Positions 6,416-13,738 of a DNA stretch of 27,374 bases are shown here, piece by piece. Positions within the stretch are counted from its first letter, which is position 1, and every line of letters begins with the position of its first letter. This stretch comes from Darwinimomas sp963643215 (GTDB lineage Bacteria > Bacillota > Clostridia > Lachnospirales > Lachnospiraceae), in the NCBI GenBank assembly GCA_963643215.1, contig CAVIJY010000020.1, positions 1 through 27,374 on the forward strand. Reading direction: 5' to 3'. The notes below the pieces were generated by a model. The model was not told where the DNA came from. It did no database searches and saw only the letters and a program-made list of their open reading frames with translations. The position numbers and the translations under genes were made by a program.

Positions 6416-7672
6416 ATGAAGAAGGTACTTAGTGTCGTTCTGGCGGCGTCCATGGTGCTGGGTATGACAGCATGCAGCGGCCAGCAGGAAACAGGAAAGA
6501 CAGCTGAGACAACCGCAGCTGCAGAGAGCACAGCAGAAACAGCTGCAGAGTCGGCAGCAGAGACGACAGAGAGCTCTGCGGCAGATGCAGCAGAGACATC
6601 AACGGGCGCGAAGTTCTATATCGGAGGCTCAGGCCCGCTCACAGGCGGAGCAGCTCAGTACGGACTTGCAGTTCAGAGAGCAGGACAGATCGCAGTTGAT
6701 GAGATCAATGCAAACGGCGGAATCAACGGATATCAGGTTGAATGGCTGTTCGAGGATGATGAGCATGACGCAGAGAAGGCACTTAATGCGTACAACACTC
6801 TGAAGGATCAGGGTCTGCAGATCATGGTCGGTACTGTTACATCAGGCCCCTGCCTCAGCGTTGTAGAGGCTACAAAGGATGACAACATGTTCCAGATCAC
6901 TCCCTCGGGATCGACTCAGGACATCACAGTCAATGACAATGTATACCGTATGTGCTTCTCAGATCCGGCACAGGGCGAGAAATCAGCTCAGTACATCGGA
7001 GAGCATAAGCTGGCTACAAAGATAGGCGTCATCTATGATTCATCCGATCCTTACTCACAGGGTATTTATGAGACATTTGACAAGGCAGCAGCCGGATACG
7101 GACTTGAGGTTGTAGCTGCAGAGGCATTTACAGCAGATTCAAAGACCGATTTCACTACACAGCTTCAGAAGATGAAGGACGCAGGCGCTGAGCTTCTGTT
7201 CATGCCCTTCTACTATACAGAGGCAGCTCTTGTTCTCAAGCAGGCAAACGAGATGAGCTATGCTCCGAAGTTCTTCGGCGTAGACGGTATGGACGGTATC
7301 CTTACTCTTGAGGGATTTGATACATCACTTGCAGAGGGCGTCATCCTTCTTACTCCCTTCTCGGCTGATGCTACAGATGATCTGACAGTTAATTTTGTAA
7401 ACAGCTACAAGAAAGCATGGAATGAGGTTCCGAACCAGTTTGCTGCAGATGCATATGATTGCCTCTATGTCATCAAGGCCGCTGCAGAGAATGCAAATGT
7501 AACTCCCGATATGAGCATCAGCGATATCTGCGAGGGTCTCAAGGAGGGAATGAAGACAGTGGCTATCAACGGCGTAACCGGTGAGGATATTCACTTCTCA
7601 GAGAACGGTGAGCCCAACAAGGCTCCCAAGGCCGTTGTCATCGAGAACGGCGCATACAAGCTGGCTGACTGA
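6416..7672 (+). CDS. livJ: Branched-chain amino acid ABC transporter, substrate-binding lipoprotein
   Basis: About 418 residues from ATG 6416, which follows an ideal AGGAGGA site; the GTG at 6395 lies upstream of that site and is not a start. The protein begins with a lipoprotein signal (MKKVLSVVLAASMVLGMTAC, lipobox cysteine at residue 20). A low-complexity Ala/Glu/Thr/Ser linker of about 40 residues then spaces it from the membrane. The mature domain (FYIGGSGPLTGGAAQYG onward) is a periplasmic-binding-protein type I fold of the LivJ/Peripla_BP_6 family, binding Leu/Ile/Val or related amino acids. It is first in an operon with livH-M-G-F, with a terminator-like hairpin in the 195-base gap after it, consistent with higher expression of the binding protein than of the membrane parts. 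Confidence 0.93.
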   Translation: MKKVLSVVLAASMVLGMTACSGQQETGKTAETTAAAESTAETAAESAAETTESSAADAAETSTGAKFYIGGSGPLTGGAAQYGLAVQRAGQIAVDEINANGGINGYQVEWLFEDDEHDAEKALNAYNTLKDQGLQIMVGTVTSGPCLSVVEATKDDNMFQITPSGSTQDITVNDNVYRMCFSDPAQGEKSAQYIGEHKLATKIGVIYDSSDPYSQGIYETFDKAAAGYGLEVVAAEAFTADSKTDFTTQLQKMKDAGAELLFMPFYYTEAALVLKQANEMSYAPKFFGVDGMDGILTLEGFDTSLAEGVILLTPFSADATDDLTVNFVNSYKKAWNEVPNQFAADAYDCLYVIKAAAENANVTPDMSISDICEGLKEGMKTVAINGVTGEDIHFSENGEPNKAPKAVVIENGAYKLAD

Positions 7673-7697
7673 CAGGCCGCAGGTTGATCTGTAATCT

Positions 7698-7725
7698 GCG
7701 AAAGCCCCGCAGGGGATGCTTTCGC
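7698..7725 (+). other. Stable hairpin after livJ, no T-run
   Basis: GCGAAAGC-CCC (from 7698) pairs with GGG-AT-GCTTTCGC (to 7725) around a short GCA loop, with an AT bulge. It is not followed by T residues and so is more likely a 3'-end stabilising structure for livJ mRNA than a terminator (inference). Confidence 0.5.
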
Positions 7726-7743
7726 GAACGGGAAATATAGCAG

Positions 7744-7775
7744 AAAGAGCTGCATATTGCATGCGGCTCTTTTTG
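7744..7775 (+). terminator. Intrinsic (attenuating) terminator between livJ and livH
   Basis: AAAGAGCTGCAT (7744-7755) pairs with ATGCGGCTCTTT (7761-7772), with one G/U pair and a 5-base loop, and the T-run continues to 7774. No convincing new promoter is seen before livH, so partial read-through is expected. Confidence 0.75.
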
Positions 7776-7867
7776 CATATAATGTGCTGAAATGCTTGCA
7801 ACCTGATGCTGTATGATGTTAATATGTTAAGCAATTTTTTAAACAGAGATAAAGTTTGAGGTGCGTT

Positions 7868-8749
7868 ATGTCTAGCTTCTTTTCTTTTTTGATAGGTGGG
7901 ATAAGCCTTGGCTCGGTATATGCGATCATCGCGCTCGGATATACGATGGTCTACGGCATCGCAAAGATGCTGAACTTTGCACATGGTGACATCATCATGG
8001 TCGGGGCATTTGTGGCATTTGTCGCACTGACAAAGCTGGGCATGCCGCCTCTGGTCTGTATATTGCTGTCAGTAGTCGTCTGTACGCTGCTGGGAATAAC
8101 TATAGAACGTATCGCTTACAAGCCGCTTAGAGGTGCTTCATCGCTGAGCGTTCTGATCACCGCCATCGGTGTGAGCTATTTTCTGCAGAATGCAGCTCTG
8201 CTCATATTCGGTGCGGACTCGAAGACATTTACATCACTGATCAGCTTCGAGGGCATCACATTCGGCGAAGGAGTCAGGATATCGGGTGTCACCATAGTTA
8301 CGATTCTTACATGTGTCGTGATCATGATTGCCATGACTGCCTTCATAAACAGGACAAAAACCGGTCAGGCTATGCTGGCCGTTTCACAGGACAAGGGAGC
8401 CGCGACGCTCATGGGCATCAATGCCAACATGACGATCGCCATCACATTTGCCATAGGCTCGGCGCTGGCTGCCGTGGCCGGAATACTCCTTTGCTCCGCA
8501 TATCCGTCGCTTTCCTCTACTACGGGCGCGATGCCGGGAATCAAGGCATTTACGGCAGCCGTATTCGGAGGAATCGGCTCCATACCCGGCGCCTTCATAG
8601 GCGGTCTGGTGCTCGGCATCATCGAGAATCTCTCAAAGGCGTATATCTCCTCTCAGCTTTCGGATGCGATAGTTTTTGCCGTGCTTATCATAGTCCTGCT
8701 GGTGAAGCCCACGGGACTGCTTGGCAAGAATGTACAGGAGAAGGTATAA
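7868..8749 (+). CDS. livH: Branched-chain amino acid ABC transporter permease
   Basis: About 293 residues from ATG 7868 (GAGGTG at 7858-7863 is the ribosome site; the in-frame TTG at 7856 overlaps it). This is a typical LivH inner-membrane permease with about eight hydrophobic helices. It carries the family start SFLIGGISLGSVYAIIALGYTMVYGIAKMLNFAHGD (given here only as a position guide: residues about 5-40 of the protein). The C-terminal segment AVFGGIGSIPGAFIGGLVLG contains the conserved permease loop that meets the ATPases. It pairs with LivM to form the channel energised by LivG and LivF. The downstream gene starts 9 bases after its stop. Confidence 0.95.
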   Translation: MSSFFSFLIGGISLGSVYAIIALGYTMVYGIAKMLNFAHGDIIMVGAFVAFVALTKLGMPPLVCILLSVVVCTLLGITIERIAYKPLRGASSLSVLITAIGVSYFLQNAALLIFGADSKTFTSLISFEGITFGEGVRISGVTIVTILTCVVIMIAMTAFINRTKTGQAMLAVSQDKGAATLMGINANMTIAITFAIGSALAAVAGILLCSAYPSLSSTTGAMPGIKAFTAAVFGGIGSIPGAFIGGLVLGIIENLSKAYISSQLSDAIVFAVLIIVLLVKPTGLLGKNVQEKV

Positions 8750-8758
8750 GGAGGGTAT

Positions 8759-9967
8759 ATGGACTACAAGAAAAAAGCATTCCGATCCAATCTGATAACA
8801 TATGCGATCGTTATAGCATTTTATATTTTCTGCGAGGCATTGCTCAGAACAGGCCATATGACTTCTCTGACAAAGGGTTTGCTGGTTCCGTTCTGCTACT
8901 ATATGATAGTTGCGGTGGCTCTGAATCTGGTGGTAGGCACATCGGGAGAACTGTCTCTGGGACACGCGGGCTTTATGTGCATCGGAGCCTTTTCCAGCGC
9001 AATATTTGCATCGACCGCAGGGGCGAACATGCCGGACACGGTTGAGATCATCTGTGCAGTCATCATAGGAGCCGTAAGCGCCGGGATAGCCGGATTTCTG
9101 ATAGGCATACCCGTACTCAGACTGAAGGGCGACTATCTGGCCATAGTGACCCTTGCCTTCGGCGAGATCATAAAAAATGTAATCAATGCCGTCTATCTGG
9201 GCATAGATTCCAATGGTGTACATTTCTCGCTCAAGGATGCCAAGAGCATGGGACTCGGAGAGGATGGGATCACCATCATCAAGGGTGCTCAGGGAATCGG
9301 CGGTCTTCCGAGAAATGCAAGCTTTACGGTTGGCATCATACTGGTGCTTTTAACTCTGTTTGTGGTTTTGAATCTGATCAATTCAAGACACGGACGCGCC
9401 ATCATGGCTATACGCGACAACCGCATCGCTGCCGAGGCCACAGGACTTTCGGTTTCAAGCTACAAGATGCTTGCATTTACGGTAAGCGCTGCTATAGCGG
9501 GAGTGGCCGGGGTACTCTATTCACATAATCTTGCCAATCTTCAGGCAACCTCCAAGAGCTTTGGATACAACCAGAGCATCATGATACTGGTGTTTGTAGT
9601 GCTTGGAGGCATCGGCTCTGTGAGAGGCTCACTGATAGCGGCCGTGATACTCACGATTCTGCCGGAGAAGCTGAGATTTCTGTCGAACTACCGTATGCTG
9701 ATCTATGCTGTCGTACTGATCGTCATCATGATATTCAACTCCTCGCCGAAGGTGGTGGAGTGGAGAAAGGTTTTCATCGCAAGGCTCAATCGTTCAAAGC
9801 GCATAGATGCTGCCGTAAAGCAGGTCGATGCGGAGCAGGCGGCTGAAGAGAATGCTCTGAGTGAGCGTATCGAGGGAGAGCGGGAGGCAAGAGAAGCGCT
9901 TGCTCCCGAGACAGAAGCAAAACTTGCGGATGACAGAGAAGCGTCTGAAAAGGAGGCAAAGGGATGA
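8759..9967 (+). CDS. livM: Branched-chain amino acid ABC transporter permease with long charged tail
   Basis: The 402-residue LivM partner starts at ATG 8759 after a strong AAGGAGGGT site. The family core has GTSGELSLGHAGFMCIGAF (near residue 60), RLKGDYLAIVTLAFGEI (near 121) and VLGGIGSVRGSLIAAVIL (near 281), with about nine hydrophobic segments. After the last helix (about residue 330) there is a hydrophilic extension of roughly 60-70 residues, very rich in Ala, Glu, Arg, Asp and Lys (for example VDAEQAAEENALSERIEGER), which could form an extended helix in the cytoplasm. LivM proteins usually end soon after the last helix, so this tail is a feature of this lineage or species. The stop overlaps the livG start by four bases (ATGA). 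Confidence 0.94.
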   Translation: MDYKKKAFRSNLITYAIVIAFYIFCEALLRTGHMTSLTKGLLVPFCYYMIVAVALNLVVGTSGELSLGHAGFMCIGAFSSAIFASTAGANMPDTVEIICAVIIGAVSAGIAGFLIGIPVLRLKGDYLAIVTLAFGEIIKNVINAVYLGIDSNGVHFSLKDAKSMGLGEDGITIIKGAQGIGGLPRNASFTVGIILVLLTLFVVLNLINSRHGRAIMAIRDNRIAAEATGLSVSSYKMLAFTVSAAIAGVAGVLYSHNLANLQATSKSFGYNQSIMILVFVVLGGIGSVRGSLIAAVILTILPEKLRFLSNYRMLIYAVVLIVIMIFNSSPKVVEWRKVFIARLNRSKRIDAAVKQVDAEQAAEENALSERIEGEREAREALAPETEAKLADDREASEKEAKG

Positions 9968-10725
9968 ATTCATATGTAGATATAAGTCACCTTGGCATCT
10001 CCTTCGGAGGACTCAAGGCGGTTGAGGACTTTACACTGAAGATAAATAAAAACGAGCTTTACGGGCTGATCGGACCGAACGGGGCCGGAAAGACCACTGT
10101 GTTCAATCTGATAACCGGAGTTTATGCACCTGATGAGGGAGCATTTATACTTGACGGAAAGAAGCTGACGGGAAAGAGCACTGCAGAGGTCAACAAGGCC
10201 GGGGTAGCCAGAACATTTCAGAATATCAGGCTATTCAATGAACTCAGCGTTCTGGACAATGTAAAGATCGGGCTGCACGAGCATTATACCTACAATGTCT
10301 TTGACAGCATCTTCAGAACCGGCGCCATGCGCAAGGTTGAAAAGGAGATGGACGAGAAGGCCATGGATATACTTCATGTCTTCAAGCTTGATGAGCTGTC
10401 CAATTACAAGGCCTCACAGCTTCCGTACGGGCAGCAGAGAAAGCTTGAGATAGCCCGCGCTCTGGCGACGGATCCGAAGCTCCTGCTGCTGGATGAGCCG
10501 GCAGCCGGCATGAACCCGCAGGAGACCGCCGAGCTCATGGAGACGATACTGTTTGTTCGGGACAGATTTGACATGACGATACTTCTCATAGAGCATGATA
10601 TGAAGCTTGTAAGCGGAATCTGTGAGAGAATCACCGTGCTGAATTTCGGCAAGGTGCTGGCGCAGGGAGATCCCAAGACGGTTCTCAACAATCCGGATGT
10701 AGTTAAGGCATATCTCGGAGACTAA
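9964..10725 (+). CDS. livG: Branched-chain amino acid ABC transporter ATPase LivG
   Basis: The 253-residue ATP-binding subunit has Walker A GPNGAGKTT (near residues 37-45), the LivG-specific helical insert after RTFQNIRLFNELSVLDNVKIG, the signature LPYGQQRKLEIARAL (a YGQQ form of the ABC signature typical of LivG), Walker B LLLLDEPAAGMNP and the switch histidine in LLIEHDM. It hydrolyses ATP with LivF to drive import. Its ATG overlaps the livM stop by four bases, indicating translational coupling. The next gene begins 10 bases after its stop. Confidence 0.96.
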   Translation: MNSYVDISHLGISFGGLKAVEDFTLKINKNELYGLIGPNGAGKTTVFNLITGVYAPDEGAFILDGKKLTGKSTAEVNKAGVARTFQNIRLFNELSVLDNVKIGLHEHYTYNVFDSIFRTGAMRKVEKEMDEKAMDILHVFKLDELSNYKASQLPYGQQRKLEIARALATDPKLLLLDEPAAGMNPQETAELMETILFVRDRFDMTILLIEHDMKLVSGICERITVLNFGKVLAQGDPKTVLNNPDVVKAYLGD

Positions 10726-10735
10726 GGAGAAAGAG

Positions 10736-11449
10736 ATGGAAAACATACTTGAGGTAAAGGATCTTAACGTGTATTACGGCATGATCCATGCGATCCACGA
10801 TGTCTCCTTTCATGTGGGAAAGGGCGAGATCGTAACACTGATCGGAGCCAACGGAGCCGGTAAGACGACGACATTGCAGACTATAACGGGTCTCGTTTCC
10901 GCAAGGAGCGGAGAGGTCATCTATAACGGGAAAAATATCCTTAAGGTTCCGGGCTACAAGCTGGTAGGAGAGGGTATAGCGCACTGCCCGGAGGGACGGC
11001 GCATATTTGCCGACCTTACGGTTTATCAGAATCTGATGCTCGGAGCATATACGAGAAAGAACAAGGCGGGCATCGAGAAGGATCTGGAGCAGGTATACAA
11101 ATACTTCCCGAGGCTTGAGGAGAGAAAAGGTCAGATGGGCGGAACTCTCTCCGGAGGAGAGCAGCAGATGCTGACTATCGGAAGAGCGCTGATGTCAAAT
11201 CCGCGTATGGTGCTGCTGGATGAGCCGTCCATGGGATTGTCACCTCTGTATGTCAACGAAATATTCGATATCATACAGAAGATACATCAGGACGGAGTTA
11301 CAGTGCTTCTGGTCGAGCAGAATGCAAAGAAGGCACTTGCCATAGCAGACAGAGCATATGTTCTGGAGACCGGTATGATCACGCTCAGCGGGAAGGCTTC
11401 GGATCTGCTCAACGATGACAAGGTCAAGAAGGCATATCTGTCAGAATAA
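10736..11449 (+). CDS. livF: Branched-chain amino acid ABC transporter ATPase LivF
   Basis: The 237-residue second ATPase of the Liv importer has Walker A GANGAGKTT (near 38-46), the segment GIAHCPEGRRIFADLTVYQNL (LivF hallmark, about residues 80-100), signature LSGGEQQML, Walker B MVLLDEPSMGLSP and switch LLVEQNA, where LivF typically has Gln in place of the switch His. The start has a good AAGGAGAAAG site. It is the last gene of the operon and is followed by an intrinsic terminator at 11460-11494. Confidence 0.96.
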   Translation: MENILEVKDLNVYYGMIHAIHDVSFHVGKGEIVTLIGANGAGKTTTLQTITGLVSARSGEVIYNGKNILKVPGYKLVGEGIAHCPEGRRIFADLTVYQNLMLGAYTRKNKAGIEKDLEQVYKYFPRLEERKGQMGGTLSGGEQQMLTIGRALMSNPRMVLLDEPSMGLSPLYVNEIFDIIQKIHQDGVTVLLVEQNAKKALAIADRAYVLETGMITLSGKASDLLNDDKVKKAYLSE

Positions 11450-11459
11450 AGAAAAACAG

Positions 11460-11494
11460 GCGCCGGATAGCAGTTGACAATCCGGTGCTTTTTT
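11460..11494 (+). terminator. liv operon terminator, overlapping a promoter
   Basis: GCGCCGGAT (11460-11468) pairs with ATCCGGTGC (11480-11488), with one G/T wobble, followed by six T (11489-11494). The loop contains a full TTGACA -35 box belonging to the next gene's promoter. Confidence 0.9.
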
Positions 11495-11501
11495 GTATAA
11501 T
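11474..11501 (+). promoter_or_regulatory. Promoter of the HMA gene, embedded in the liv terminator
   Basis: TTGACA (11474-11479), 16-bp spacer, TATAAT (11496-11501). The -35 lies in the terminator loop and the spacer covers the 3' arm and T-run. The predicted start is near 11508, giving a leader of about 73 bases with a hairpin at 11532-11558. Confidence 0.75.
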
Positions 11502-11580
11502 TCAATTAAACGATTGCTAAAGTGTTTACGCTCCGACGGATGATGAATCATGATCGGACGGCAGACAAAGGAGACCAAAG

Positions 11581-11799
11581 ATGAAGAAGACATATAAGAT
11601 CGATGTTGACTGTGCAAACTGTGCCAACCTGATGGAGGAGGCCGCTTCAAAGACAGAGGGTGTCAAGGAGGCTACGGTGAACTTCATGACCCTTAAGATG
11701 AAGGTTGAGTTTGAAGAGGGCGCAGACGAGACAGCTACGATGCAGGCTGTACTTGCAAACTGCAAGAAGGTAGAGCCGGACTGCGAGATTTTCCTGTAA
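11581..11799 (+). CDS. Small heavy-metal-associated (HMA) domain protein
   Basis: The 72-residue stand-alone HMA domain (ferredoxin-like beta-alpha-beta-beta-alpha-beta fold) has the metal-binding motif CANC at residues 11-14, preceded by the usual first strand (TYKIDVD), and TVNFMTLKMKVEF as central strands. Classical copper chaperones have a Met two residues before the first Cys (MxCxxC); here it is Val-Asp, and Met follows at residue 18, so the metal is uncertain. In Clostridia such proteins often sit beside P-type ATPases for Zn/Cd/Cu, but no ATPase or metalloregulator is next to this one. It has its own consensus promoter, a strong AAAGGAGA ribosome site and its own terminator, so it is a monocistronic unit. 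Confidence 0.88.
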   Translation: MKKTYKIDVDCANCANLMEEAASKTEGVKEATVNFMTLKMKVEFEEGADETATMQAVLANCKKVEPDCEIFL

Positions 11800-11883
11800 G
11801 CAGAGACTCAGAGTCAGAAAAGAAAAATCCCGCTCTGTCTGCATGCGGCAGCGTGCAAACAGACGGTCAGCTGTGATACTGTG

Positions 11884-11913
11884 AGCCGTCTTCCGATAGG
11901 AGGACGGCTTTTT
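11884..11913 (+). terminator. Terminator after the HMA gene
   Basis: AGCCGTCTTCC (11884-11894) pairs with GGAGGACGGCT (11899-11909), with one G/T pair, and the T-run continues to 11913. Positions 11800-11883 and 11914-12010 hold nothing else that I can support. Confidence 0.8.
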
Positions 11914-12015
11914 GCAGGACATAAATCGCAATAGCAGGCTGCGCACTGATAACCGAGCTGCATGGCATTTCGCCGAAAAACCATGGCAAAACGCCCTTAA
12001 AAGAGCCAAACGCAC

Positions 12016-12046
12016 AATTGACATGCTTAAGAATAGCATGTTAATT
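12016..12046 (+). promoter_or_regulatory. purF promoter covered by a 31-bp inverted repeat
   Basis: AATTGACATGCT (12016-12027) and AGCATGTTAATT (12035-12046) form a 12-bp inverted repeat with one mismatch and a 7-base spacer. TTGACA (12018-12023) and TTAATT (12041-12046) are spaced by 17 bp and would serve as -35 and -10. A bound dimer here would block RNA polymerase, so this is a candidate repressor operator. It is unlike the Bacillus PurBox. Confidence 0.55.
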
Positions 12047-12083
12047 TGGATACAGTCGGCAAGTCAAACGCGGAGGGTGACAT

Positions 12084-13529
12084 ATGAGCAATATCCACGA
12101 GGAATGTGGTGTATTCGGCGTTTACAGTCCTGAAACCTATGATGTGGCAAGGATGACATATTACGGGCTGTATGCTCTGCAGCATCGGGGTCAGGAGTCA
12201 TGCGGAATCGTCGTCAATGATGACGGCGTCTTCAATTCATACAAGGATGTAGGCCTTGTAAATGATGTTTTCACTCCGCAGCGACTTGATTCGCTGGGTC
12301 TCGGAAGCATAGCTGTAGGCCATGTGCGATACGGAACGACCGGAAGCAATGACCGGAGCAATGCGCAGCCGATAGTAGTAAATCATGTGAAGGGTCATAC
12401 GGCACTTGCGCATAACGGCAATCTCGTCAACAGCTATGAGCTTCGTGAAGCACTGGAGCTGGAAGGATCGATATTCCATACCACAAGCGACACGGAGGTC
12501 ATATCCTATATCATCACGAAGGAGCGCCTGACCTCGGGTTCTATCGAGGAGGCGGTCAACCGGGCGATGTCCAGACTGGACGGAGCCTATTCTCTAGTAA
12601 TCATGTCTCCGACAAAACTCATAGCAGCCAGAGATGAACACGGCTTCAGACCGCTTTGCTACGGACAGACTCCGGAGGGAGTATATGTTGTAGCCAGTGA
12701 GTCATGTGCTCTTGACGCTGTGAATGCACAGTTTATCAGAGATATCGAGCCGGGAGAGATACTGATATTTGACAGAAAGGGTGTGCGAAGCATCCGTGAT
12801 CATTGCGGCAGACAGCCGCAATCCCTGTGCGTGTTTGAATACATATACTTTGCGCGTCCGGATTCAGTCATAGACGGATGTCAGGTTCATACGGCACGCA
12901 TGAGAGCCGGAGCCTTTCTTGCTCTTGAGCACCCGGTTCAGGCGGATGTCGTCATAGGAGTTCCGGATTCGGGACTGGACGCTGCTGTCGGGTACTCACG
13001 CCAGTCGGGTATACCTTATGAGATAGGGTTCATAAAGAACAAGTATATAGCACGGACATTCATAGCACCCGGGCAGCAGAGCCGCGAGGACAAGGTGAAG
13101 ATCAAGCTCAATCCGATAGCGGATGTAGTCCGCGGCAAACGGGTTGTGATGATAGATGATTCCATAGTGAGAGGTACGACCTGCGCGAGGATAGTGCGGC
13201 TTTTGCGTTCGGCCGGAGCGTCAGAAGTTCATATGAGGGTATCGGCTCCGCCGTTTCTCAATCCCTGCTACTACGGCACGGACATCGACTCGCGGGACAA
13301 TCTGATAGCATGTCATCACAGCATAGATGAGATATGCCGGATCATAGGCGCGGATTCACTGGGATATCTGAGCGTTGAGAATGCGAAGAGCCTGGCCAAA
13401 GGACTCAACTGCTCCGGATATTGCACGGCATGCTTTGACGGAGAATATCCGACGAAGACACCTTCGGAGACCAACAAGAACCGCTTTGAAGAGAAGCTGT
13501 CGAAATCACATGCGAAGACGGCGGAGTAA
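12084..13529 (+). CDS. purF: Amidophosphoribosyltransferase
   Basis: The 481-residue PurF catalyses the first committed step of purine synthesis, making phosphoribosylamine from PRPP and glutamine. The N-terminal glutaminase is of the Ntn type: the seven residues MSNIHEE would be removed to expose the nucleophile C8 (CGVFG). Motifs GHVRYGTTG (79-87) and AHNGNLVN (109-116) form the glutamine site. The phosphoribosyltransferase domain carries the PRPP loop VVMIDDSIVRGTT (354-366). Cysteines C249, C395, C447 and C450 fit the structural [4Fe-4S] ligands of the Bacillus-type enzyme (assigned by pattern), making it oxygen-sensitive. GGAGGGTG precedes the start. No other pur gene adjoins it; a terminator follows at 13581-13630. 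Confidence 0.96.
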   Translation: MSNIHEECGVFGVYSPETYDVARMTYYGLYALQHRGQESCGIVVNDDGVFNSYKDVGLVNDVFTPQRLDSLGLGSIAVGHVRYGTTGSNDRSNAQPIVVNHVKGHTALAHNGNLVNSYELREALELEGSIFHTTSDTEVISYIITKERLTSGSIEEAVNRAMSRLDGAYSLVIMSPTKLIAARDEHGFRPLCYGQTPEGVYVVASESCALDAVNAQFIRDIEPGEILIFDRKGVRSIRDHCGRQPQSLCVFEYIYFARPDSVIDGCQVHTARMRAGAFLALEHPVQADVVIGVPDSGLDAAVGYSRQSGIPYEIGFIKNKYIARTFIAPGQQSREDKVKIKLNPIADVVRGKRVVMIDDSIVRGTTCARIVRLLRSAGASEVHMRVSAPPFLNPCYYGTDIDSRDNLIACHHSIDEICRIIGADSLGYLSVENAKSLAKGLNCSGYCTACFDGEYPTKTPSETNKNRFEEKLSKSHAKTAE

Positions 13530-13580
13530 AAAAGCGATGACATCCGCGGCGTGGATGCAAAACAAAAGCGAGATCTGTAT

Positions 13581-13630
13581 ACCCGTGCGGCCGCATGCGG
13601 TGCGGATGCCTCGCGATAGGCACGGGTTTT
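13581..13630 (+). terminator. Terminator after purF
   Basis: ACCCGTGC (13581-13588) pairs with GCACGGGT (13620-13627), followed by TTT. The 31-base loop holds a smaller hairpin CCGCA-T-GCGG. The long loop makes it less typical. Confidence 0.6.
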
Positions 13631-13679
13631 GAGAGCTGAATGCGAAATGAAGGACGGGGACGGAGAGATTCGTCCTCGT

Positions 13680-13707
13680 TTGATTTTGTCTGTCGGTGTG
13701 TTATACT
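13680..13707 (+). promoter_or_regulatory. Promoter of the FecCD-type permease/ATPase pair
   Basis: TTGATT (13680-13685), 16-bp spacer, TATACT (13702-13707). The predicted start near 13714 leaves a short leader before GTG 13739. No Fur-like operator is recognised. Confidence 0.55.
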
Positions 13708-13738
13708 CGAAAAAGTGTTTTTGAAAGGATAAAGCATC

